DNA of 64,000 bases from Otatea glauca. Its lineage: Eukaryota; Streptophyta; Magnoliopsida; Poales; Poaceae. The translations under genes were made by a program, and so were the position numbers. The notes below the pieces were generated by a model. The model did no database searches, was not told the DNA's origin, and saw nothing but the letters and a program-made list of their open reading frames with translations. This document shows positions 12,880-24,929 of this stretch, piece by piece. The stretch covers positions 57,345,567 to 57,409,566 of the forward strand of contig CM070713.1 of the NCBI GenBank assembly GCA_036346275.1, written 5' to 3'. Positions within the stretch are counted from its first letter, which is position 1; every line of letters starts with the position of its first letter.

Positions 12880-13985
12880 GAAGCGCGGGTGGCGATGGGT
12901 GAAGTACACGAAGGCATTTGTGGTTCTCATCAATCGGCACACAAGATGAAATGGATACTCGATTTAACAGGTTATTTTTGGCCGACGCTAGAGGATTGTT
13001 TCAAGTACTATAAAGGATGTCAAACATGTCAAAAATTTGGTAACGCATAACTAGCACCAAGATCGGCTTTACATCCAATTATTAAACCTCGCCGCTTAGG
13101 GGTTGGGAATAGATATAATCGGCCAAATATTTCTGCTTCGAGTAGAGGCCACAAATTTATTTTGGCTACAACCGACACTTTTCAAAGTGGGTTGAGGCTA
13201 TCCCACTTAAGAAGGTGACTAGTGTTGAGGCGATTAGTTTTGTGAATGAACATATTGTCCATCGGTTTGGAATACCACAAACAATCACGACCGATCAAGG
13301 TACAGTATTCATGTCTAAAGAGTTTCAAGGTTACGCCACAAGTCTAAGGATCAAATTGTTAAACTCTTCACCTTATTACGCTCAGGCTAATGGACAGGCC
13401 GAGTCGTCTAATAAAACTCTAATTAAGTTGATCAAAATAAAAATTGATGAGAAGCCAAGGAATTGGCATTCTACTTTATCAGAGTCACTTTGGGCCTATC
13501 GGCTATCTTATCATGGAGCGACAAAACTTTCACCTTACCAATTGGTGTATGGACAAGAAGCTGTTTTGCCTGTAGAAATCAACATTGAGTCGATACGAAT
13601 AGCCAGACAGAATGATTTGTCGGCTCAAGATTACAATGACTTAATGGTCGACAGCTTGGATGAGTTGGCGGAATTACGTTTGTCTACGCTTGATCGGCTT
13701 AAGAAGAATAAGATCAGAGTTGCAAGGGCATACAATAAAAGGGTCATGCCTAAATCTTTCGTTCAAGCCGATTTAGTATGGAAAACGATATTGCCTGTTG
13801 GTTCTAAGGATAACCGATTTGGAAAATGGTCACCTTCGTGGGAAGAGCCATACAAAATTAATCGGCTAGTCGGTGGAAACTCGTACTTACTGGAAACACC
13901 GAAGGGTATGTCTTGCCTAAAGCAATTAATGGGAAATATCTAAAGAAATACTATCCTAGCGCTTGGATCGGAGCTTAGCCGACTA
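12880..13985 (+). pseudogene. Integrase of gypsy copy 1
   Basis: The N-terminal zinc-binding part is seen as HEGICGSHQSAHKMKW with YYKGCQTCQKFGN. The core (open frame 13215-13943) has TTDQGTVFMSKEF and SPYYAQANGQAESSNKT, covering two of the DDE catalytic residues. The first aspartate lies upstream near 13170 (TTDTF). No chromodomain is visible at the C terminus, which fits the Tat group rather than chromoviruses. Confidence 0.9.
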
Positions 13986-14132
13986 AAAATCATGTTCAAA
14001 GCCGAGATTAACACGATGTCGTTAATCGGCCAAAGGATTGCAAATTTAGAGAATAAGAGTCGGTTAAACAGCCGATTATAAACATTGCAAGATTACAAGT
14101 ATTCAAAATATTTGAACTAGTATTTTGGGCTG

Positions 14133-17010
14133 TTAAGAAAAGGTTACATCCCGAGCACGAGTCGTGCGCCTAAAGCCGATAATGCTCCAAAGAAATAGCA
14201 ATTGTTTCTTGTACCTCATCCAAGATTTTGTCATCTTCTGTGCATTGCAGGATAGGTACAAGTTTAGCCGATCGCTCCTTGAAGGTCGCCACGGTGATGC
14301 TATTTCAATCTTTTGCTCCTTGGCGGCCGATGATGTTTTTTCAAAGGAATCTTGACCTTCAGTAATGAGCTTTATCGTCCTCGCCAACTCATCCTCAAGA
14401 AATTTTTTAGTGGTTTCTAACTTTTGAAGATTTGATTTGTTAGCCTTCAAAGATTCTATGGTCGCATCAAAATTTTTCTTCTTCGCCTTTGTCTCAGCAA
14501 CCATTTTGTCAAGGATTTTCTGATCGGCCTCTTGGGCCATTCTCTTTGCTTTCCTCTCCTGGGCTGCTTCCACTAGGCCTTCTTCTCATCTAGGTGGCAC
14601 ACTTGAGCACAGGCAGGCCATGGCCTCTGGTGGCAAATCAGTTTCAACTACGGCCATAGCATCCCGAATCGGCTGATTATTATTCAGAATCTCTGATTGA
14701 GGCCTTGACACCAAATCAAAGAGTCTGTTGAGGCGATCTTGCATTCCGGGAGCCGATGAGACAGCAGCCGACGCGTCTTTGGAAACCGCAATGATATTTT
14801 GGATTGCCGAGATGTAGTCATCGGCTGCAAAAATCTCTGGATCATCCAAATCAGATAAGTTGAAGCCAAGGAGGTTGGATGGATCAGATGTCTCGAGCAA
14901 AGAATGATGTTGGCGCTAGCATCGGTGAGGAGGCAACGGCTCTTTGGCGATATATCCGCAAGCTTGCCAAGATGTTGGCCACTTGTGCCGATGCGGTAGG
15001 TCAAAGAAGATTGAATATAATGAAAACCGATGGACTAAATCGAGATCCTTAAATTTTGAGATAGACAAATACCGAGCAAAGAGCCTATCCGTGCGGTGAA
15101 CTTTCGCCACTTTGTTCCCGTGGCTTGGAGTGTTTTTGTTGGCAAGAACTTTAGTGGACTTCGCTTCTTCTTCTCAAGGTCCATCGGCTAGAAAGTTAGT
15201 TTATAAAGAAACTAAAAGAAACAAGAGATGGTTAAACATAACTTACTTGGTTGTTGTTGTCTTTCTAAATCGGACAACGATGGGCTTTGAATGCCCAAGG
15301 AACCGTAAGTATAGCGATGAAGTGCGATTGCCTTGTATGGTCGTTTTTCTTTACTAGCCAAGGGCGCCGATCGGCTTCTTACCAAAGAGCTTTAGTCCGC
15401 AAAGAAAAGAGGATAAAGCCAATGAGACATTCATATGGGCTACGATAAAGAAAAGTTAAAATCGACTAAATACCTCGACAATAATATCTACAAGACTCGA
15501 TTATCATATCCGAGCTCGATTCGTCACTTGAATCTGTTATCGAGGATACCATCGGCTCAGAACGCGTGCGGAAAAGGGCGTTAATAATGGCCGATGGAGT
15601 ACGATCTAAGAGAAGTGCATTTGCAATTGAAGACCACCATGTAGAGAATCGGCTGGATCGACGATTATTCAGGACAAAATGTGGCAAAGATTTGATCTGC
15701 AAGTTATCGGCTATATTCAAAACCATATTGGCTGCGGCTAAAGATCTCACTCTAGTCCTTGGCTGAACCAAGTCGAGAAGTGGGAGACTGGGGATCACTT
15801 GGCCGAAACCCAGTTGTCTGGCAAAAATGGAAGGATGATAAAATTCATAGGAAGGCTGAAAGGTACGATTTCTTGTATTAAAACCGACATGTAAGATGCT
15901 GGGAGAAATAAAAACTTTGAAGAAATCTAGAGTCGATTCAGGCATCTCTGAGCTGTCAGAATCCAGATGAAGAAATGATGGCCATTCAAAATCGGCGCAT
16001 TGGTATAATCAAGAAGTCTTGTTGGCTAAAATCATTATTATCCAAGTTAAGGAAGAAAGATAAATATTTTTTCGACCAATCGAGAAATCTTCTTGTCACG
16101 AGCACATTATGTATCTTTCACCATAAGATCGGTGGCTCAATTCGTGCTGCATTTTCTCGTGTGTTTTCTCGAGGAAATGCCGAGTCGCCGATGGATCCAG
16201 CTTTGAAAGATCGGCTAAAATAACAAGACAACCATATCTGTATGAACCGAGAGGACCTCCTACGTTGTCGACGCAAAATTTAGCGAAACCAAGAAAAAGC
16301 CGACTCTAATTACATGCATCATCGACAAACCGCTCCAAGGAACATCTTTCCCAATGCTAGCCGACGGCCCTCTACCAACCGCTCGCCATTAATCGATACA
16401 CTTGTGTTGGTCCTAAAGCAAAGACCACAAAACAAAAATCGGTCTAACCACAAGTTCGGAAAGCAACATGTTCTTCATCCGATACCACCCGCTCACTTTA
16501 TTATTGTTATTAATATACTTGCGCCAACCTTCTCCTTTGGATTGAATAAACTTGTATTTCGGTTTACGCTAAAGCCGATATCTGCCACCATCCGCCCGAG
16601 GCAACACAATTGGGCTATGTCCATGAGGTTGGGCCGATGGGACCATATGAAACAAAAGGCATTGAAGGTCTCCGACCGTAAATAACGTGCCGTGGCCACC
16701 AAGGGCTCATTGGCTTCGGATCGGCTAGTGAGAGAGGATACACTCAGCTATACCCATCCTTTCCCATTCCTCTCTTTTTGAGCAGCCACGCGAATATACC
16801 AAGATCTCTATCCCTTGCTGGCCATCGGCCATGCCCTCAAGCTTTTTCCCAGCTCTCTATGTTGAATGCGAGAGTCGATAAAGGAAGACGGGAATATCTT
16901 GACTAATAACCGTGCTAGCATCTAGGTTCCCTATGGGACCAAGGAAGTCTTGATCTTTCTTGTTAGGGATCGAATGAGTATCGACTCGCGTCCATTTCAA
17001 ATTGATCTTA
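14133..17010 (-). pseudogene. Antisense extra gene of gypsy copy 1
   Basis: Minus-strand frames (14133-14573, 14586-14900, 15466-15945 and a start region near 17000) correspond one for one to the plus-strand gene at 19633-22440 in copy 2. Recognisable pieces are MPESTLDFFKVFISPSILHV, FYHPSIFARQLGFGQ, SDLDDPEIFAADDYISAIQN and a coiled-coil tail rich in K and E. The FARQxGxxQ phrase resembles the plant mobile domain (aminotransferase-like) found in some Tat elements; that match is from memory. The frame is broken by indels, and one splice acceptor (AG to GG near 15396) is lost compared with copy 2. Confidence 0.7.
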
Positions 17011-17127
17011 GCAAGTCGATTGGAGAAGAGAGGTGCAAGCGATTGATAGAAACGAACAACGGATAAGCAAAAGCCGATTGTTTGAGGTCGAACTTGTGCG
17101 CGTGAGGAATGACCGAGGTGGGGCCGA

Positions 17128-17134
17128 TTTTATA
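17128..17134 (-). promoter_or_regulatory. TATA box of the antisense gene, copy 1
   Basis: The reverse strand reads gctataaaat about 130 bp upstream of the antisense start region. The counterpart in copy 2 is at 19486-19494. Conservation in both copies supports a real internal promoter. Confidence 0.65.
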
Positions 17135-17312
17135 GCACGGTGAAAATTTGAAGAGGCGGAAGTGAATCTCAAAAGCGCGGCGCTTAAAACGCACTACCAA
17201 AGATGTCGAAAAATTGCGCGCGAGTAAAAGCGACATTTAATGAGTGAAGTTCAAACGTTAGCCGATTGAAAAGCCGATATTGATATTTTTGAAAGATGAC
17301 ATGTCATCTCTC

Positions 17313-17327
17313 AAAAATGGGGGCATA
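17313..17327 (+). other. Polypurine tract of gypsy copy 1
   Basis: aaaaatgggggcata abuts the 3' LTR. The same tract adjoins the 3' LTR of copy 2 on the other strand (19289-19303). It would prime plus-strand DNA synthesis. Confidence 0.75.
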
Positions 17328-17981
17328 TGTTTGCACCAAAATTTGGTAAATCTAACCGTAATCGCAATAAAATCAAAGATATGGACGCGTTAACGGACAA
17401 GTTAAGAAAGTTTGGAGATATTTATGCTAACGACAAGATTTTTAGGAAATAACTGCTCAAGATAAGGCCGATACGGATACGGGTTTAAATCGTGTTGTAA
17501 CAGGACACTATCGACCAAAGTATAAAAGAAAGACCAAAGCAAGCTGCGAGAGGATCATAAACACATACAAACAATCAGCTTTACTTTTCATCTATTTTTC
17601 CTGTCGACTAGGAGTAGTTCTTGTAATTTAGCCTTTGTAATCGATTTTGATCAATAAAGTTGCGCATCGCCGATTGTTGATCTTCGTCAATTACGCCACA
17701 GGTTCGATTTATTCTGATTTTGTTGCGCATCGCCTTCTTCAGAATCGATCTGCCTTTATCCTCTGATTAGCCTTAATCGGCTAATTAAATTTGCCTTGTT
17801 ACTTTGATCTTGATCGGCTTCAAGCTGATTAAGTCTAAGCCGATTGATCTTGACGATCGGCTTGAGTGAATTTTATTGTTTTTCCTTGTCGATTCATGAG
17901 TCAAATCGACCGCACGCTCAACCCGGTGTTAAATGCGGTGTCTTGTTGTCGAAACCCTACCTCAAGTTTTTGACGCCAACA
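17328..17981 (+). repeat. 3' LTR of gypsy copy 1
   Basis: 654 bp. TATA box at 17521-17528; ends gacgccaaca directly before the right target duplication gtgcc (17982-17986). Confidence 0.95.
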
Positions 17982-17986
17982 GTGCC

Positions 17987-18642
17987 ACATTCTGATCGTG
18001 ATCCAATAGTTAAAAATGTGACTTACAAAGATTAAATGGCCGAACAACGAAATTGATCTACTTACCAATAGATAAATAAATCAATTTTCAACCAAATCGC
18101 GCCACATCGGCAGGCCAATCCATTAACAGCACAGCCTTTTCCAGCTCAGCTCAGCTCAGTCAGCCCTAGCCTTATATATGCTGCCCGATTGACCGGTAAA
18201 ACGGCGCATTTAATCTTTCCCATCCTCTTTGAGCAACCAATCGCCTTTCCTCTTTGAGCCTAGCTTGCTGCATCCTGCGAGAGTTGACGAAACCGGAAGA
18301 AGATGCCCGGTCCCATCTTGGTTTCCACTTGCAGCAACCACACTAGCTAGAAGGCCTCGTGTATTTCGCATCTTTGATATTCTCCCGAACAAAAATACAC
18401 ACCGACGAACGATACATGTCACCTATCGTACTTTTCTACTGTGGTAGGCCAACGCCGCCATAGTGGCTCCGTCTACTGCAGCAACTCCCCGACAAGTGCG
18501 GCAGTTGACATGCCTCACCTTCCTGTCAAACTCGGGTACCGCGGCATGTACCTACCAAGCTCAAAAGCTCGGATACTACAATAGCTCGCCCTCCAGACGT
18601 GTTGCGCTCACAGGAAGTGCTACGGTGCCGTTGACTTGCCGC
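17987..18642. other. Spacer between the two gypsy copies
   Basis: About 650 bp of non-element sequence with CCAAT-like motifs, a short ctcag repeat near 18145 and a TATA-like ttatatatg near 18171. Before the two insertions this DNA lay directly upstream of 30110, so it is probably distal promoter of the bHLH gene. No coding region is recognised. Confidence 0.55.
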
Positions 18643-18647
18643 GGTAG

Positions 18648-19288
18648 TGTTGGCGTCAAAAACTTGATGCAGGGTTTCGACAAGAAGACACGTGACGAAC
18701 ACCGGTTCGAGCGTGCGGTCGATTTGACTGGAATCGACAAGGTAAAAACAATAAAATTTACTTCAAGCCGATCGTCAAGATCAATCGGCTTAAACTCAAT
18801 CGACTTGAAGCCGATCAAGATCAAAGTAACGGATAAGTCCGATTAGCGATTAAGGCTAATCGATGATAAAGGCGATCAATTACAAGAAGGCGATCGCGCA
18901 ACAAAATCGTAACAAATCGAACTCGGGTGTAATTGACGAAGATCAACAATCGGCGATGCGCAACTTTATTGATCGAAATCGATTACAAAGGCTAAATTAC
19001 ACAAGCTACCCTAGTCGATGTAAAAATAGATGAAAAGTAAAGCTAGTTGTTTGTATGTGTCCCTCCCGCAGCTTGCTTCGGCTCTTCTTTTATACCCTTC
19101 GGCCGATCGTATCCTACTCCAACACGCTTTAAGATCCGTATCCGTATCGGCCTTATCTCGAGAGGTTGTTTCCTTTAAAATCTCACAATTCACCAAACGC
19201 GTTTGATTCTTTCCAAACATCCGTTAGCTTCCATATCTTTAATTCTATTTGCTCGATTTTAATTATCTTGCGAATTTTGGTGCAAACA
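18648..19288 (-). repeat. 3' LTR of gypsy copy 2
   Basis: 641 bp. It reads tgttggcgtc...ggtgcaaaca on +. It differs from its partner mainly by one- and two-base gaps. Confidence 0.95.
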
Positions 19289-19303
19289 TATGCCCCCATT
19301 TTT
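19289..19303 (-). other. Polypurine tract of gypsy copy 2
   Basis: The reverse strand reads aaaaatgggggcata next to the LTR, identical to copy 1. Confidence 0.75.
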
Positions 19304-19485
19304 GAGAGATGACTTGTCATCCGTCAAAAATCACAATTATCGGCTTGTTCAATCGGCTAACGCTTAATCTTCACTCATTAATCGCCGCTTTATTCGCGCC
19401 GTATTTCTCTGACATGCAGTTAGTGCGTTTTAACTGCCCACGCCTTTTGAAATTCACCTCCCGCCTCTTCAAGTTTTCACCGTGC

Positions 19486-19494
19486 TATATAAAA
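19486..19494 (+). promoter_or_regulatory. TATA box of the antisense gene, copy 2
   Basis: tatataaaa lies 140 bp upstream of the ATG at 19633, preceded by cgtgc and followed by a GC-rich leader. The layout looks like an ordinary plant core promoter placed just inside the 3' LTR, pointing towards pol. Confidence 0.7.
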
Positions 19495-19632
19495 TGCGGC
19501 CCCCACCGCGGTCATTTCTCACGCGCACAAGCTCTCTGAATCCAAACAATCGGCTTTTGTTCATCCATTGTTCGGTTTCCATCAGTCAGCTTGCATACAT
19601 CTTCTTCAATCGGCTTGCTAAGATCGGCTGAA

Positions 19633-22440
19633 ATGGGCGTGAGTCAGGTACTCATTCCGATCCCTAACAGTAAAGATCAGTATTTTCTTGGTCCGATAGG
19701 AAACCTAGATGCCAGTACAGTAATTAGCCAAGATATTCCCGCCTTCCTTTATCGCTCTGCATTCAATATAGAGAGCTGGGATAAGAGCTTGAGCATGGCG
19801 GCGGCTTAAGGGATGGAGATCTTGGTATATCCGTGTGGCGACTCAAAAAGAGGGAATGGGAAAAATGGGTATAGCTGAGTGTATTCCTCTCTCTTTAGCC
19901 GATCCGAAGCCAATGAGCCCTTAGTGGCCACGGCTGTTATTTCGGTCTGAGACCTTCAATGCTTTCTTGTTTCAGACCGTCCCATCGGCCCGACTCTTAT
20001 GGACATAGCCCAATTGTGTTGCTTGAGGCCGACGGTGAACAAATATCGGCTTTTAGTGGAAAACCAAATATAAGCTTATTCAATCTAAAGGAGAAGGTTG
20101 GCGTAAGTACATTAATAACAATAACAAAGTGAACGGCTGGTATCGATTTAAGAACACGCCGCTCAATCTATGGTTAGACCGATTCTTGTTCGTGGTGCTT
20201 CTTTGGGACCAACACAAGTGTATCGACTAGTGGCGAGCGATTGGTAGAGGGTCGTCGGCTAGCATTGGGAAAGATGTTTCTTGGAGCGATTTGCCAAATG
20301 ATGCATGTAATTAGAGTCGGCTTTTCTTGGTTTGCCAAATTCTGCGTTGGCAATGTAGGTGGTCCTCTCTCGGTTTATTCAAATTTGGTCAGATCGCTTA
20401 TTTAGCCGATCTTTCAGACTAGATCTCTCTGAAGATTCAAAGATTCCTCGCGAGGACACACCGAAAATGCAACACTGAATTGAGCCACCGATCCTATGGC
20501 GAGAGATTCATCATGTGTTACGCAAGAAGAAGATTTCTCCAGCTGGCTGAAAAATACTTATCTTTCTTCTTGAATTTGGATAGTAATGATTTCAATCAAC
20601 AAGATTTTTTCAGTTATACTAGTGCAGCCGATTTTGAATGGCCATCATTTCTTCACTTGGACTCTGACAGCTCCGAAATGCCTGAATCGACTTTGGATTT
20701 CATCAAAATTTTCATCTCCCCCAGTATCTTTCATGTCGGCTTCAACACAAGGAATCGTACTTTTCAAATTCTTATGAATTTTACCATCCTTCCATTTTTG
20801 CGGACAATTGGGTTTCGCCAAGTGATTCCCACCTTCCACTTCTTGACTTGGTTCACCTAGGACTAGAGTGCGATCCTTAGTCTGCAAAGAAACACGGTTT
20901 TGGAGATAGCCGATGATTTACAGATCAAATCTTTGCCACACTTTGTTCTGAACAATCGTCGATCTAGCCGATTCACCTCATGGTGGTCTTCAATTGCTGA
21001 TGCACTTCTCCTTGACCGTACTCCATCGGCTATCATTGATGCCCTCTTCCCAGATGTTCCTGAGCCGATGCTAACTTCGGATAACAATTCAAGTGACGAA
21101 TCGAGCTCCAGATACGATAATACGAGTCTTGTAAATATTGCTAGCGAGGTATTTAGTCGACTTTAACTTTTTCGTTAAATAGTTTCTGAACTTGTCTAAT
21201 CGGCTTCATATTGTTTTCTTTGCAGACTAAATCTGAGGGCAAAAAGCCGATCGAAGTTCCAGCAGTAAGCAAGGGAAAACGACCACATAAGGCAACTGCT
21301 CTGACTGGTTACACCTCTGGCTCCTTGGGTATTCAAAGCCCATCATTGTCTGACTTGGAAAAGCAACAACAACCCAGTAAGTTATACTCAATCTACCTTG
21401 ATTCTTTCATCGTTTCGTCAACTGACTTTCAGCCGATGAATATGTAGAAAAGAGGAAGCCAAAGTCCACCAAGGTCCCTGCCAAGAAGAAATACTCTAAA
21501 CCACAAGAACAAAGTGGCGAGAGTTCACCTCACGAATCGGCTACTGCTCAGGTATCTATAACACAAATCTTAATTTAGTCCATCGGTCTTGATTCAGATC
21601 ATTGGTTCTTATTACATTCTTTTTCCAGCCCGCCGCATCGGCACAAGTGGCAGACATCCTGGCAAGTTTGTCAGACATATCGGCCAAAGAGCCATTGCCT
21701 CAGCCGATGCCAAGACTAACGATCACGCCCTCGGAGACTTCGACCTATCCAACGCCCTTGGCTTCAATCTATCCGATTTGGATGATCCGAGATCTTTGCA
21801 CCGATGATTATATTTCGCAATTCAAAATATAATTGCTGTTTCAAAAGGTGCATCGGCCGCGAGCTTCATCGCCCTCGCATGCAAGAACGCCTCAACAAAC
21901 TATTTGATTTAGTCTCAAGGCCCCAATCGGAGATTTTGAACAATAATCAACCGATTAGGGACGCTATGTCGCTAGCTGAGGCCGATCTTCCACCAAATGA
22001 CTATGGTCGCACCGCTTTGAGGTTTGCCATTTGGGCGAGAAAAAGACTCGTGGAGGCAACAAGAAAGGAAGAAAAGGAGAGCACCAAGAAGCCACTGCAG
22101 GATCCTTGACAAAATGATCATAGAGACAAAAGCAAAAAGAAAAAATTTGATGTGATCATGGAGTCTCAAGGCTAACAAAACCTCTCTTCAAAAGCTAGAA
22201 ACCACTAAGAAATTCCTTGAAGAAGAATTGTTGAAGACGACGGCTCTCATCAAGGCCAAGATTCCTTCAAAAAACATCGCTACCGCCAAGGAGCGAAAGA
22301 AAGAGATAGCAACACCGTGGCGACCTTCAAGGAGCAATCGGCTAAACTTGTACCCATCCTGTGCAATGCAAACAGAGGATGACAGATCTGGATGAGGTGC
22401 AAGAAACAATTGCCAAAGCGGTACGAGCATCGCTCGGCTT
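19633..22440 (+). pseudogene. Antisense spliced extra gene of gypsy copy 2
   Basis: It opens at ATG 19633 (MGVSQVLIPIPNSKDQYFLG). After frame breaks it continues through 20480-20860 and 20900-21148. Three introns with GT...AG ends can then be read: 21149-21225, 21377-21432 and 21552-21628. Splicing them keeps one open frame (phases 0, 1, 0) from 20900 to past 21750. Exons encode a folded N-terminal half (DFIKIFISPSIFHVGFNTRN; GFRQVIP), then a Ser/Lys/Pro-rich linker, then a coiled-coil C terminus. The middle intron is short (56 bp). The N-terminal half resembles the plant mobile domain. The function is unknown. Stops between 19807 and 20480 make this copy doubtful as a functional gene. Confidence 0.7.
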
Positions 22441-22689
22441 TAGAGCACGACTCGTGTTACGGGATGTAAAACTTTGTCGGTTTATCTTGAAAACGTGTCA
22501 CAATGCTTGTTACAATGTTTTGCGACCTAACTTGTTATGTTTATAATCGGTTTATTTAACCGATTTTATCTTGCTTATATCTCTAGTCTACAATCCTTTC
22601 ACCGATTAACGACATCGTGTTAATCTTGGCCCCAACGCGATTTTAGTCGGCTAGGCTCCGATCCAAACGCTAGGATAATATTTCTTTAG

Positions 22690-23432
22690 ATATTTCCCAT
22701 TAATGGCTTTAGGCAAAACATGCCCTTCAAGTGTTTCCAGATGAAATACGAGTTCCCACCGACTAACCGATTAATCTTGTATGGCCCTTCCCACGTGGCG
22801 ACCATTTTCCAAATCGGTTATCCTTAGAACCAACAGTAGTATAGTTTTCCATACTAAGTCACCTGATCGAAAGATTTAGGCATAACCTTTTATTATACGC
22901 CTTTGCTACTCTAACCTTGTTCTTCTTAAGTCGATCGAGTGTAAACAAACGTAACTCGCTAGTTCATCCAAGTTGTCTATCATTAAATCATTATAATCTT
23001 GAGCCGACAAACCATTTTGATGGCTACTCGTATCGACTCAATATTGATCTCCACAGTAGAACGGCTTCTTGTCCATATACCAACCGGTAAGGTGAAAGCT
23101 TGTCGCTCGTGATAAGATAGCCGATAGGCCCACAATGACTCGATAGTGTTGAGTGCCAATTCCTCGGCTTTTCATCAATCTTTCTTTTGATCAATTTAAT
23201 AAGCGTTTTATTAGGCGACTCGGCTTGACCATTAGCCCGAGCGTATCGGCGAAGAGTTTAACAATTTGATCCCTAAACTCGTTGCATAACCTTGAAACTC
23301 GTTAGACATGAATACCGTACCTTGATCGGTCGTGATTGTTTGCGGTATTCCAAATCGATGGACGATATGTTCATTCACAAAACTAATCGCCTCAACGCTA
23401 GTCACCTTCTTAAGCGGTATAGCTTGACCCAC
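22690..23432 (-). pseudogene. Integrase core of gypsy copy 2
   Basis: The minus frame 23232-23432 reads VTSVEAISFVNEHIVHRFGI and TTDQGTVFMSNEF. Further towards 22690 the core and C-terminal sequence is present but frameshifted, ending near the conserved Ala-Ile-Asn-Gly region also seen in copy 1. Confidence 0.85.
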
Positions 23433-23520
23433 TTTGAAAAATAATCGGTTGCGCCAAAATAAATTTATGGCCTTTACTCGAAGTTGGAAAATTTTGGCCG
23501 ATTATATCTATTCCCAACCT

Positions 23521-24450
23521 CTAAATGGCCAAGGTTTGATAATTGGATGCAAAGTCGATCTTTGGTGCTAGTTGTACGTTGCCAAACTTTTGACATGTCT
23601 GACATCCTTTGTAATATTTGAAGCAATCCTCTAGCATCGTTGGCCAAAAGTAACCTGTCCGCCTAAGCATCCATTTCATTTTATGTGCCGATTGATGAGA
23701 ACCACAAATTCCTTCATGCACTTCACCCATCGCCACTCGGGCTTCTTCAGCCTCAAGACATCTTAGCAACAAGCCTTCTAGAGTTCGATAATACAAGATA
23801 TCGTCCATGATAACGTATTTCAATGCTTGTTGCCGTATCCTTCGTTCCATCGGCTTAGATGGATCGACTAGATAGTCTCTTATTTGTGTCCTCCAATCGG
23901 CAATATCCGTGCACATTATTGCTTTATCTACTAGTTCAGTTTCCTGACTTCGGCCAACATCTTTATATCCTGATGCTTGCTGGGCCAAAGCATTAGCTCT
24001 ATCGTTCAATTCTCGAGGAACATGACCGATAGAAAATGATGTAAAAGAGCCGATGATTTCTGCGCATTGCTCTAAATACTTTGATAGCATTTCATCTCGA
24101 CATTGGTATTCTCCTTTTATTTGCTGTACCACTAATAGTGAATCACCGTATGCTTCAACAGCACTCACTCCGATATTTTCCAACAACCGTAAGCCTTTGA
24201 GTAATGCTTCGTACTCGGCCTGATTGTTTGAACATCGGCTATTTAGCCGGAATGCGAACTCAAAGCAATGTCCTCTAGGTGATATGAGTACAACACCGAT
24301 ACCATACCCTTCCTCGCATATCGATCCATCAAGAACAATTGCCATGGTGCGATCAAGACCAAGTTTGCGCGTGTCATGTCCTGTTATAAAATCGGCTAGG
24401 ACTTGTCCCTTAACCGCTGGCGATTCATATGATAAGTCGAACTCGACCAA
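23521..24450 (-). pseudogene. RNase H and integrase N-terminal block, copy 2
   Basis: This is the best preserved frame of either element (309 codons). It holds RNase H motifs LADFITG, DGSICEEGYGIG, NNQAEYEALLKGL and HVPRELNDRANALAQQ. An integrase zinc-finger region follows, HEGICGSHQSAHKMKW and CQTCQKFGN. RNase H removes the RNA template; the H2C2 finger helps integrase multimerise. The frame stops at 23521, before the catalytic core. Confidence 0.9.
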
Positions 24451-24929
24451 GGCGTAAGCCCATTTGCCAAGTCAACCTCGCAAAATTGGAGCTGACAATA
24501 TATACTTTATAACATCGGTTTTACAGATGACTTTACAAGCCGATGCTAGTATGTAGTGCCTTAGCTTTGTGCATGAGAAGTACAATGATAAACATCAATG
24601 AAAGGGTACCTGACTTCTGCATCTAGCAACCGTCGGCTTAAATAAAAGATAACCCTCTCTTTACCATGTACGTCTTGTGCCAAAACAGCTCCAATAGTAT
24701 CTTCTTCAGCTGAGACAAACAATCTGAAAGGAACACCTTTTTGAGGTGCAACAGATCGGAGGGTTGGATAAATACCTTTTACTTCACAAATGCTTTACAC
24801 GATCGGCTCCCCATATAAATTCTTCATTGTCTTTTAACTTCATGCGGAGTAAAAGCACGAATCCTACCAGAGAGGTTCGAGATGAACCGACGAAGATAGT
24901 TAATTTTGCCGATCAACTTTTGTAATTCG

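Larger units (their letters stand above)
6563..17981 (+). mobile_element. Ty3/gypsy retrotransposon, Tat-like, copy 1
   Basis: A complete but degenerate 11.4-kb element. Direct LTRs (6563-7218 and 17328-17981) begin tgtttgcacc and end gacgccaaca, and perfect target duplications gtgcc lie at 6558-6562 and 17982-17986. The internal order is gag, protease, reverse transcriptase, RNase H, integrase, as in Ty3/gypsy. A roughly 3-kb region follows between integrase and the 3' LTR with open frames on the opposite strand. Grass Tat-lineage elements such as RIRE2 are known for an extra ORF there. Stops and frameshifts break every long frame. The LTRs differ at only scattered positions, so insertion looks recent. 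A related copy lies inverted at 18648-30104. Confidence 0.95.
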
